A DNA stretch of 5,109 nt from Planctomycetaceae bacterium (GCA_023258825.1 JALQWE010000322.1:1-5109); one strand, 5' to 3'. Shown: positions 1 to 5,109, numbered from the stretch's first letter. A program made the numbers and translations. The notes: generated from the letters alone by a model not told the origin.

Positions 1-495
1 GCTGGTGTTCTGGCGAATAACGTCTTCACTGAGCAGTGGGCGGACCCCCAGATAAGTCAGTCGGGAAATTTCCGCGTCATCAATCAGTTCCACCGCCAGT
101 CCGGTGGCAATGTAGATTCGGTCCAGCACATCGAGGCGATTAATTGCTTCCCGCACCGCGCTGGTGGCCACCACGCGAATGTAACGCGGATTCGTGCACT
201 GATACTCCTGCAGCTTCCGGCGGTAACTTTTGAGCACCCGAATACTCTCCAGCAGCGTCTTTCGCTGGATTTCTCCGATGGTGAATGTGTCCTTGCCAAG
301 GCTGACACCACGCACCAATTGCTCCAGCACACGCACGTCCGGTCCGCCGTCACTTTCACCAATCGCCATACGAATGGCCGAGGTGCCCAGTTCGATCACG
401 GCCAGCGGGAACACCCGCTTCAAACGCACCCCGTCCGCTCCGGACTCCGTCCGCCCCGGTACTTCCGGGCGACTATTTTCCTGCCCACTGGTCAT
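1..495 (-). CDS. Ppx/GppA family phosphatase (N-terminal 165 residues; runs off left edge)
   Basis: The reading frame is open from the ATG at 495-493 to the first base of the window, so only the N-terminal part is seen. Family members hydrolyse terminal phosphates of polyphosphate (Ppx) or pppGpp (GppA) in the cytoplasm using an actin-like ASKHA fold. Visible marks are the phosphate-1 loop at residues 34-42 (IELGTSAIR, compare DLGSNSxR), the VATSAVREAINR motif at 109-120, and VELIDDAEISRLTYLGV at 135-151, which matches the SGxEEARLxxxGV region. E142 aligns with the catalytic Glu of E. coli Ppx. The first Asp of the phosphate loop is Glu here, and the Ser-Gly before the catalytic Glu is Asp-Asp. 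The start is well fixed because an in-frame TGA lies at 507-505, leaving only a GTG two codons upstream as an alternative. About 29 residues precede the core. The family is clear; Ppx versus GppA activity cannot be decided. Confidence 0.87.
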   Translation of the reverse strand, partial: MTSGQENSRPEVPGRTESGADGVRLKRVFPLAVIELGTSAIRMAIGESDGGPDVRVLEQLVRGVSLGKDTFTIGEIQRKTLLESIRVLKSYRRKLQEYQCTNPRYIRVVATSAVREAINRLDVLDRIYIATGLAVELIDDAEISRLTYLGVRPLLSEDVIRQNTS

Positions 496-580
496 AGACA
501 CACTTCATTGATTCCACAGGAAACAGAATTACAGGCTTGTCCACATTCCACTGCCCACTGCCCACTCGCATCACAAGCTT
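496..580. other. Short spacer between ROK kinase and Ppx homologue
   Basis: This 85-base gap separates two minus-strand genes pointing the same way. I see no hairpin followed by a T-run, so the pair may be co-transcribed. On the plus strand the heptamer CCCACTG recurs: ACTGCCCACTGCCCACT lies at about 550-566, and another CTGCCCACTG lies just inside the downstream gene at 481-490. No strong Shine-Dalgarno precedes the Ppx start; the nearest GGAA is about 16 bases upstream. Confidence 0.5.
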
Positions 581-1594
581 TCACTCATCCCGCGATTTCC
601 GACGACGCCCTTCCTGAGCTTCCTGACGCACCAGTGCCGCCGCCCCGGTCGCCCCCGCATAATCTCCCAACTCACTCACCTTCAGCTTCGCACAGTCTGC
701 CAATGATGGCAGCACCGTTTTCTTCAGGCCGTGACTGACGGATTCGAGATACAGGCGGGGCATGGCCTCCACAAGTCCTCCACCCAGTACCACCACATCG
801 GGTGCCAGGATGTTGACCAGACTGCCAATGCCACGGCCGACCTGCTCTGCCGCACGACACACGATCTGCTCAATCACCTTGTCTCCAAGAGCGATGGATT
901 TTGCGAGCATCGAACTGCGAATCCGCGAAATGTCCGTTCCCGCCAGTTCTCTCAGATGAGGCGCCTGACCTCGATAGACCGCTTTCGCCGCCTCCGCGGA
1001 AATCGCCAGTCGACTGGCCAGACCTTCCAGAGTCCCCGGGGGGCCAGCTCCCGCCAACGGTCCCTCACTGGCCACCTGCAGATACCCCACTTCCATGCAG
1101 GATGATCGCGTCCCCCGAAAAATCCGACCTTCGTAAACAAACCCCCCGCCAATCCCTGTGCCAGGAAACACGCCCAGGACCGAACGGTATCCCTGCCCGG
1201 CCCCCATCGCGTATTCCCCGAACACGCCTCCATCCACGTCATTGCAAATCACCGCCGGACATTTGAACCTCTTCGACAAATAGTCCTGCAGTGCCACATT
1301 CTTCCAACCCAGATTCGGGGCCTCCAGAATCATTCCCTTCTGCAGATCCAGCGGCCCGGGAACTCCCGCACCAATCCCGGCCACAGACTCCGCATCCGCC
1401 CCCGCTTCCTCCAGCGCCATCTGAATCGTTTCCGCGATCCGATCCATGCTGACAACTTCACCTTCGCCGGAACGCGTCTTTCTGCGTTTCTTTGCCAGCA
1501 TCTTCAGCCGGTCATCGAACACGACGGCCAGCATCTTGGTGCCACCCAGATCAAATCCAATCCAGTATCGCCGCTTTTCAGTACCGTCGCTCAT
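581..1594 (-). CDS. ROK family sugar kinase-like protein lacking the zinc site
   Basis: A 337-residue protein of normal ROK length without the N-terminal helix-turn-helix of ROK repressors, so a kinase type is favoured. ROK kinases phosphorylate glucose or related sugars with ATP, or sometimes polyphosphate, in the cytoplasm. Visible motifs are the phosphate-1 loop DLGGTK (15-20), GIGAGVPGPLD (73-83), the catalytic Asp in NDVDGGVFGEY (D119, 118-128), the phosphate-2 loop GTGIGGG (145-151) and the adenosine-type motif VVVLGGG (267-273). The usual ExGH and CxCGxxGCxE zinc and sugar motif is altered: E168 remains, but His is Y171 and the three Cys positions are A181, A183 and T188, within a stretch that otherwise aligns well (GPLAGAGPPGTLEGLASR). 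The C-terminus is a basic tail, RRRKSRDE. The ATG at 1594 puts the phosphate loop at the usual distance; its Shine-Dalgarno is weak. It lies 85 bases upstream of the Ppx homologue. The family is certain, but substrate and activity are not. Confidence 0.93.
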   Translation of the reverse strand: MSDGTEKRRYWIGFDLGGTKMLAVVFDDRLKMLAKKRRKTRSGEGEVVSMDRIAETIQMALEEAGADAESVAGIGAGVPGPLDLQKGMILEAPNLGWKNVALQDYLSKRFKCPAVICNDVDGGVFGEYAMGAGQGYRSVLGVFPGTGIGGGFVYEGRIFRGTRSSCMEVGYLQVASEGPLAGAGPPGTLEGLASRLAISAEAAKAVYRGQAPHLRELAGTDISRIRSSMLAKSIALGDKVIEQIVCRAAEQVGRGIGSLVNILAPDVVVLGGGLVEAMPRLYLESVSHGLKKTVLPSLADCAKLKVSELGDYAGATGAAALVRQEAQEGRRRKSRDE

Positions 1595-1874
1595 GATACG
1601 TCACTCGTTCCGTTTCAGCCCCGCGGATTGCCAGGGCCAACCTGGTCGTTTCTGTGCCCCCTGCATCAGCAAGGCGAGGGCAGCCCATCTCTGCGACGTC
1701 CATTGTAGCAGAAATCGACGGCATACGGCATCTGAGCCCACCAACATTCACATTCATCAGCCCTGCATAATCGTCACCGCCCGTCCCGTCAGTGGCCAGC
1801 CGACTTCACGTTGTCTATCCTCCCGCTCTGCGACACCCCGCCACACTTCACAACCATCGGCCCGGAATCCTGCG
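1595..1874. other. Divergent intergenic region between ROK and OsmC genes
   Basis: These 280 bases separate two outward-facing genes and should hold both promoters. For the minus strand there is a good extended -10 (listed separately). For the plus strand the best -10-like word is CATAAT at 1766-1771, but no acceptable -35 stands 15-18 bases upstream, so I do not call a promoter. A small inverted repeat, CCAGG/CCTGG with a five-base spacer, lies near 1630-1645. The open frame crossing this region from the plus-strand gene overlaps the ROK gene and has no coding character. Confidence 0.5.
1702..1710 (-). promoter_or_regulatory. Candidate extended -10 promoter for the ROK gene
   Basis: Read on the minus strand the sequence is TGCTACAAT. 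This is a TGn extension followed by TACAAT, five of six matches to TATAAT. There is no recognisable -35 (TGCCGT at 17-base spacing), as is common for extended -10 promoters. Transcription would begin near 1695 and give a leader of about 100 bases before the ATG at 1594. This rests on sequence match alone. Confidence 0.35.
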
Positions 1875-2405
1875 ATGAACAAAGAACTGCTGCGTTCACT
1901 TCAGTTGCCTGTCAAACAACGTTACCAGGAGTGTCCGCAGGCTGCACAGGTCGTAATGAAAGTCACCGGCGAGGTGGATTTTCAGCGTCTGGGCTGCCGG
2001 ATCAGCCTGCCGGCCAATGACGGCCGCTGGATTCTGGCCGGACTGCATCCCGCCGCAGGTGGAAATGGCACCATGGCCTGCTCCGGCGAACTGCTGCTGC
2101 AGGCCCTCGTGTCCTGCGCTGGAACGACTCTGGCCGCTGTCGCCACATCCATGGAACTGCCCATTCACCGTGCCACTCTGACCGCTTCCGGGACCATGGA
2201 TTTCCGGGGCACCATGGGGGTCGATCGCTCGGTGCCCGTCGGCCTGACGGACATCCAGCTGGCGTTCCAACTGGACACACAGGCTCCGGAAGAAACTATC
2301 GCCAAACTGCTGCAGTTGACCGAGCGGTACTGTGTGGTGTTTCGCACACTGGCAGATGGAGTCCGATTGACCAGTGTCTGCACGCCCGCAGCCACAGCGA
2401 AGTAA
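1875..2405 (+). CDS. OsmC/Ohr-superfamily protein
   Basis: A 176-residue protein of the OsmC/Ohr superfamily, whose members are cytoplasmic thiol peroxidases or related proteins acting on organic hydroperoxides. The helix motif GELLLQALVSC at 71-81 carries the first conserved Cys (C81) and the Glu E72. LTERYCVVFRTL at 148-159 carries the second (C153). AGLHPAAGG (55-63) and the MDFRGTMGVD stretch (108-117) match a subgroup I recall from planctomycetes and proteobacteria. Both redox cysteines are present, so activity is plausible. The ATG at 1875 is chosen because it gives the usual family length and has GGA eight bases upstream (1864-1866). The same frame is open back to 1446, but that part runs through the ROK gene and has no family similarity. 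It is transcribed alone and converges on the PP2C gene with 13 bases between stops. Whether it is a true peroxidase like Ohr or a less characterised paralogue cannot be told. Confidence 0.9.
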   Translation: MNKELLRSLQLPVKQRYQECPQAAQVVMKVTGEVDFQRLGCRISLPANDGRWILAGLHPAAGGNGTMACSGELLLQALVSCAGTTLAAVATSMELPIHRATLTASGTMDFRGTMGVDRSVPVGLTDIQLAFQLDTQAPEETIAKLLQLTERYCVVFRTLADGVRLTSVCTPAATAK

Positions 2406-2418
2406 AACCGAATTCGCG

Positions 2419-3759
2419 TCAGGACTGACTGCGAACCCGCTGGTAGATCTCTTTCATCAGCAGATCAAGAATCCGAGCCCAGGCCCGCACAGCTCGCTCA
2501 GACTTCTGCCCCTGCTGAGACGAACGGGCCTGACGACCGAGCTGATTAAGCTCATCGAAATCCACTTTCCACTGACCGTCCCGGGCAGCCTGCACCAATT
2601 CGCTCTGTGCTTCGGACAACACCGTCAGCAATGGCTCCACGTTTTTGCAGTCCACCGATCGATACGGTGAACTGGTGCGGAATGAAGAACGCAGGGCACT
2701 GCATTCTTCCTGAACATTGGTGGTGGAATCAATTGTGGAAACTTCCAGTGCCGCTGCCGGCAACGAGGGGACGACAGGCCGCGGCTGACGACTGAAGAAC
2801 AGGCAGAGAATTCCAACAACACCAGCGGCCCCGGCCCAGACCATCTGATTGAACAGGACTGCGGCCACGGCTCCCACCAGACAGCAGACCGCCAGACCAA
2901 TTAACAGTCGTGATCGGGAGCGCGATCGGGCGGCAGGAGTTGGTTCGGGCGATGCCACCGGAATGACAGACGCGTCCCCGGGCGTCGGTACGCAGGGCGG
3001 ATAACTTTCCACCTGCACCACAATCACCGTGGAATTGTCAGTGCCGCCCCGGCAGTTGGCAAGGTTGATCAGCAGTCGAGATGATTCCGTTGGCGGTAAT
3101 GACGCCAGGATGGCGCCCACTTCCTGGTCCGAAACATGGTTGGTGAGCCCATCGGAGCAGAGCAGAAAAATGTCACCCGTCTCGACGGAAAACGGCCCCT
3201 CCACATCAATCGGCACGTGCAGATCCGGCCCCAGGCAACGCGTAATCACATTCCGAGGATGAAACATCTCTACGTTTTCCGCAGTGGCCCGGCCCAGCCG
3301 TATCATTTCCCACTGCAGACTGTGATCGAATGTCAGTTGCTGCAGAACACCACGTCGAAGCCGGTAAACACGGCTGTCACCCACATGCCCCACCACCGCG
3401 CCGCGGTTGGACAGGCTGAGCACACTGCAGGTGGTCCCCATCCCCTCAAATTCACGATTTTCCCGCGCTCTGTCGTTGATTGCTTTGTTCGCCGCAAAAA
3501 TGGATTGCCGCAACCGGGCTTCGACAGAAATCGCGTCCTGCTTAAAGTAGGCATGCGGCAGCGTCTCCACGGTGATCCGACTGGCCAGATCCCCTACAGC
3601 ATGACCACCCATGCCGTCCGCTACAACAAACAGATGACCACACGACTGCCACTCAGCAAACTCAGAACACATCCGCACGGCCAGCGAATCCTGATTCGCG
3701 GCGCGTCGCATCCCCACATCAGTGCGTGACGCATATTGCACTACTGGGGGAGTTGTCAT
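2419..3759 (-). CDS. PP2C-type Ser/Thr protein phosphatase with membrane hairpin and C-terminal helical domain
   Basis: A 446-residue metal-dependent (PPM) phosphatase that removes phosphate from Ser/Thr residues, opposing Hanks-type kinases. The catalytic domain spans about 8-250. It holds TDVGMRRAANQDS (13-25), the metal-binding Asp in VADGMGGHAVGD (D48), GMGTTCSV (106-113), VGHVGDSRVY (123-132), FDHSL (144-148), LLCSDGL (D203) and GGTDNSTVIVV (D241). All core metal ligands are present, so it should be active. A Pro/Ser-rich linker (251-278) leads to a basic RSRSRSR patch and two hydrophobic segments at about 285-303 and 305-322. Basic residues flank both sides, so the positive-inside rule puts both domains in the cytoplasm. 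A soluble, mostly helical C-terminal region of about 120 residues follows, which I do not recognise. The start at 3759 places the first motif 13 residues in, as usual; its ribosome-binding site is weak. No kinase gene is adjacent. Confidence 0.93.
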   Translation of the reverse strand: MTTPPVVQYASRTDVGMRRAANQDSLAVRMCSEFAEWQSCGHLFVVADGMGGHAVGDLASRITVETLPHAYFKQDAISVEARLRQSIFAANKAINDRARENREFEGMGTTCSVLSLSNRGAVVGHVGDSRVYRLRRGVLQQLTFDHSLQWEMIRLGRATAENVEMFHPRNVITRCLGPDLHVPIDVEGPFSVETGDIFLLCSDGLTNHVSDQEVGAILASLPPTESSRLLINLANCRGGTDNSTVIVVQVESYPPCVPTPGDASVIPVASPEPTPAARSRSRSRLLIGLAVCCLVGAVAAVLFNQMVWAGAAGVVGILCLFFSRQPRPVVPSLPAAALEVSTIDSTTNVQEECSALRSSFRTSSPYRSVDCKNVEPLLTVLSEAQSELVQAARDGQWKVDFDELNQLGRQARSSQQGQKSERAVRAWARILDLLMKEIYQRVRSQS

Positions 3760-3972
3760 CGGTGCACACTCTGAGAAACAACGCAGGTCGGCCTGATCCG
3801 GATGCCAGAAACCAGTTCAAACCAACGCTGCTGTCTCGCACAATGGACGCTGAACCCCTGAGCCCATCACCGTGACTTTCGCAGATCTGACTTCAGCAAA
3901 CCCACAATCGCACGACAGTCTCTTCAGAGATCAAACGGCCAGTCCGCTTGCAATGCCAGGGTCGGACACCCA

Positions 3973-3996
3973 CCTTCCCTGGTCCCCCAGGGTAGG
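3973..3996. repeat. Strong inverted repeat (hairpin) upstream of PP2C
   Basis: CCCTGG at 3977-3982 pairs perfectly with CCAGGG at 3987-3992 across a four-base loop. The stem continues with CCT (3973-3975) against AGG (3994-3996) after one T-T mismatch, giving nine pairs. No T-run follows on either strand, so it is not a standard intrinsic terminator. It lies about 215 bases upstream of the PP2C start. Confidence 0.5.
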
Positions 3997-4106
3997 GCAG
4001 TCCTGAACCTATGAACCCGATACCGCCAAAGCACGCTTCGACACGCGTCAGGAACCGCAGGACTTCCGACAACAGCGCGAATGAACCAGTCGACTCAGCG
4101 ACCGGG

Positions 4107-4121
4107 TTTCAGCGACTGAAA
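4107..4121. repeat. Short palindrome TTTCAG-CGA-CTGAAA
   Basis: Perfect six-base arms with a three-base centre lie in the gene-free stretch. Its size suits a small dimeric repressor site as well as a tiny hairpin. No promoter element was found next to it, so its role is unknown and chance is possible. Confidence 0.3.
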
Positions 4122-4272
4122 TCATCCCAGCCGCAGCCCCGTGAACGCTGAATACGCCTCGTAGTTTACAAATCCAACCCCTAATGACCAGTCTGGAGGC
4201 TGTTTTCACGCGGAGATTCACGAGTTCTCCGGCATGGCAGGCTCGCTCCCTCAGCCTCCGGATTGTCCAACA

Positions 4273-4297
4273 GGTCCGTGGGTCAGATCACCGGACC
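4273..4297. repeat. Inverted repeat GGTCCG / CGGACC
   Basis: Six-base arms at 4273-4278 and 4292-4297 are separated by 13 bases. An overlapping alternative pairs GGGTC (4280-4284) with GACCC (4294-4298). There is no T-tract, so it is not called a terminator. It is downstream of the LuxR-type gene on the minus strand, about 175 bases past its stop. Confidence 0.3.
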
Positions 4298-4384
4298 CGC
4301 TGAACAATACCCGCACGCTTTCCCTACAAACACTTCCGTCGAACACAAACAACCTCTGACCCGATGAATCACTGCCCCGGAACC

Positions 4385-4410
4385 TGCAGGCTCTGATGCA
4401 GGCTCATCAG
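4385..4410. repeat. Direct repeat TGCAGGCTC x2 overlapping a CTGATG/CATCAG hairpin
   Basis: TGCAGGCTC occurs at 4385-4393 and 4397-4405, a 12-base period with TGA between. CTGATG (4393-4398) pairs with CATCAG (4405-4410) around a six-base loop that belongs to the second copy. It lies about 60 bases past the LuxR-type stop on the minus strand. It could help end or stabilise that transcript, but no U-run follows. Confidence 0.4.
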
Positions 4411-4469
4411 AACCCACACGCCCGGAACATCTCTTCACCAGCGGAATCTCCCGCCGCCCCGACAAACAA

Positions 4470-4880
4470 TCACACTTCACGGGTTTCCAGCGAGCTCCGA
4501 CGCTGAAACATCTCCTCCCGAACAGGACGCTCACTCTGAGCCGCCTCGTGGTCCGCAAGCACCGACAACCGCACCATCTCCGCCGTGCTGTTGACCCCCA
4601 GCTTGCGAGCCGCATTGGCCCGGTGCTTCTCAATCGTCTTCACACTGATCTGCAACTCCATCGCAATACTCTTGTTGGCATGCCCGGATGACACCAGATG
4701 CACCACCTGCAGCTCCCGACGAGACAATCGGCGAATCTGCTGACGCGCCGCGTCCCGCCGCACGATCCAGTTGCGATAAGCCACCTCGTCGTTGCCAGTC
4801 GGAGCAAACAGCCCCGGACCACCCGACAGAAACTCACCGTTGCTTCCAAACTGCGAAATCGGAGACACGATCTGAATCAT
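4470..4880 (-). CDS. Small LuxR/GerE-type helix-turn-helix transcriptional regulator without receiver domain
   Basis: A 136-residue protein with a GerE-type winged-like helix-turn-helix at about 52-110: LSRREL (52-57) opens the domain, NKSIAMELQISVKTIEKHRA (69-88) is the scaffold and recognition helix pair, and ARKLGV (91-96) follows. The segment before it (WIVRRDAARQQIRR, 38-51) resembles the linker that joins receiver and DNA-binding domains in FixJ/NarL regulators. The preceding 37 residues are too short for a receiver and show no phosphorylatable Asp pattern. The protein therefore probably binds DNA without phosphorylation control, or with a separate partner. The C-terminal 26 residues are polar and charged. 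The ATG at 4880 is well supported by AGGGAG at 4894-4889 with an eight-base spacing. Targets are unknown. It stands alone, with gaps of 150 bases or more on both sides. Confidence 0.9.
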   Translation of the reverse strand: MIQIVSPISQFGSNGEFLSGGPGLFAPTGNDEVAYRNWIVRRDAARQQIRRLSRRELQVVHLVSSGHANKSIAMELQISVKTIEKHRANAARKLGVNSTAEMVRLSVLADHEAAQSERPVREEMFQRRSSLETREV

Positions 4881-4888
4881 CTTCGGAA

Positions 4889-4894
4889 CTCCCT
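4889..4894 (-). promoter_or_regulatory. Strong Shine-Dalgarno of the LuxR-type gene
   Basis: AGGGAG read on the minus strand lies eight bases before the ATG at 4880. It is the best ribosome-binding site in the window and fixes the start of this gene. Confidence 0.7.
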
Positions 4895-4900
4895 GAAATC

Positions 4901-4953
4901 ACCCGCAGCCTTGACCCGCAGGATACCTTCACTGGTATGGAAGACACACCCGC
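4901..4953. repeat. Three copies of ACCCGC upstream of the LuxR-type gene
   Basis: ACCCGCAG occurs twice exactly, at 4901-4908 and 4914-4921 (13-base period). A shorter ACCCGC is at 4948-4953, in the loop of the leader hairpin. On the transcript these read CTGCGGGT. They may be repeated binding sites for a regulator, possibly the LuxR-type protein itself; this is inference only. Confidence 0.35.
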
Positions 4954-4966
4954 GTCTTCCGCATAC
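4923..4966 (-). promoter_or_regulatory. Structured leader of the LuxR-type gene with two competing hairpins
   Basis: A long stem pairs GGAAGAC (4939-4945) with GTCTTCC (4954-4960) and continues, after a two-base bulge, with GTAT (4935-4938) against ATAC (4963-4966): 11 pairs and an eight-base loop. A second hairpin pairs ATACC (4923-4927) with GGTAT (4934-4938) around a six-base loop. Both use 4935-4938, so the lower part of the first stem and the second hairpin exclude one another. Both lie 43-86 bases before the start codon. This could be an operator or an RNA switch. There is no U-run to make one arm a terminator. Confidence 0.4.
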
Positions 4967-5012
4967 TCAGTTCTTCGGGTGATATACTTCAGAGTCCACA
5001 GACAGAGCCCCC

Positions 5013-5030
5013 GGAATCGCCGTCGATTCC
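5013..5030. terminator. Possible terminator hairpin near the right edge
   Basis: GGAATCG (5013-5019) pairs perfectly with CGATTCC (5024-5030) around a four-base loop. On the plus strand CTTTTC follows directly, a weak T-tract. No plus-strand gene is seen upstream. On the minus strand the hairpin falls just after a stop at 5037-5035, where a gene entering from the right might end. Direction is uncertain and the T-tract is short. Confidence 0.35.
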
Positions 5031-5034
5031 CTTT

Positions 5035-5109
5035 TCAATCGACAAATCCGCTCATCTCACCAGGCTCCAGTCCGCACTGCTGCAGGTTCTTCAGGCTGGC
5101 TGAGTGGAA
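5035..5109 (-). CDS. Possible C-terminal tail of a gene entering from the right
   Basis: On the minus strand a frame is open from the window edge for 24 codons to a TGA at 5037-5035. The residues end in GLEPGEMSGFVD. The hairpin just after the stop and the C-rich plus strand suit a minus-strand gene. The piece is too short to assign to a family or to exclude chance, since another frame stays open for 16 codons. Confidence 0.25.
   Translation of the reverse strand, partial: FHSASLKNLQQCGLEPGEMSGFVD

Larger units (their letters stand above)
3760..4469. other. 710-bp stretch with no supported gene
   Basis: I find no frame of convincing length or protein character on either strand. The only ORF-like stretch, on the minus strand ending at 4283, is the out-of-frame extension of the LuxR-type gene's shadow. 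The plus strand is C-rich and G-poor (24 C against 8 G in 4321-4380), the same skew as the antisense of the minus-strand genes. It contains several hairpins and short repeats, listed separately, and six copies of TGAAC on the plus strand (3851, 4004, 4012, 4082, 4142, 4301). It must hold the PP2C promoter, but I could not identify it. It could contain a small RNA, a long 5' leader or a decayed gene. Confidence 0.55.

Noticed and set aside
481..566. CCCACTG copies as a mobile-element or CRISPR-like repeat
   Set aside because: There are too few copies, the unit is only seven bases, and one copy lies inside a coding region, so slippage or chance is enough.
230..738. Plus-strand open frames across the left part
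   Set aside because: They lie antisense to the Ppx homologue and the ROK kinase, whose protein motifs are unmistakable, and their own translations show only Pro/Ser/Thr-rich shadow sequence.
1766..1771. CATAAT as a -10 for the OsmC gene
   Set aside because: No acceptable -35 stands 15-18 bases upstream and there is no correctly spaced TGn extension.
1446..1874. N-terminal extension of the OsmC frame
   Set aside because: The frame is open but overlaps the ROK gene and its promoter region, has no similarity to the family, and the ATG at 1875 gives the normal OsmC length.
3973..3996. Intrinsic terminator at the strong hairpin
   Set aside because: No T-run follows on either strand and no gene ends nearby, so it is kept only as an inverted repeat.
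4283..4633. 116-codon minus-strand frame overlapping the LuxR-type gene
   Set aside because: It is out of frame with a clear helix-turn-helix domain, has no strong ribosome-binding site, and its Arg/Cys-rich translation resembles nothing known.
4470..4880. LuxR-type protein as a full response regulator or quorum-sensing receptor
   Set aside because: Only 37 to 50 residues precede the DNA-binding domain, too short for a receiver or an autoinducer-binding domain, and no luxI-like gene is present.

Overview
The window looks like chromosomal DNA of a moderately GC-rich bacterium, most likely a planctomycete. This is an inference from three things: a PP2C phosphatase fused to a membrane hairpin and an extra C-terminal domain, a lone short LuxR-type regulator with a receiver-like linker, and an OsmC protein of a type I associate with planctomycetes and proteobacteria. 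No rRNA or tRNA is present to confirm it. There are no mobile elements, CRISPR arrays or phage genes.

Layout. 1-495 (minus) is the start of a Ppx/GppA-type phosphatase that runs off the left edge. 581-1594 (minus) is a ROK-family sugar kinase transcribed towards it, and the two probably share a transcript. A 280-bp divergent intergenic region holds a good extended -10 for the ROK gene. 1875-2405 (plus) is an OsmC-like protein. It converges, with only 13 bases between the stops, on 2419-3759 (minus), a membrane-anchored PP2C Ser/Thr phosphatase. A 710-bp stretch without a convincing gene follows, with several hairpins and short repeats. 4470-4880 (minus) is a small GerE/LuxR-type DNA-binding protein with a strong ribosome-binding site and a structured leader. 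The last 75 bases may hold the tail of another minus-strand gene.

How the genes may work together. The ROK kinase and Ppx homologue suggest a link between sugar phosphorylation and polyphosphate or (p)ppGpp metabolism. The OsmC protein points to organic peroxide or electrophile handling. PP2C and the LuxR-type protein are signalling genes with no visible partner kinase or sensor. I see no multi-gene system spanning the whole window. The most unusual point is that the ROK protein has lost all four zinc ligands of its family at once. The structured luxR leader and the gene-free stretch come next.
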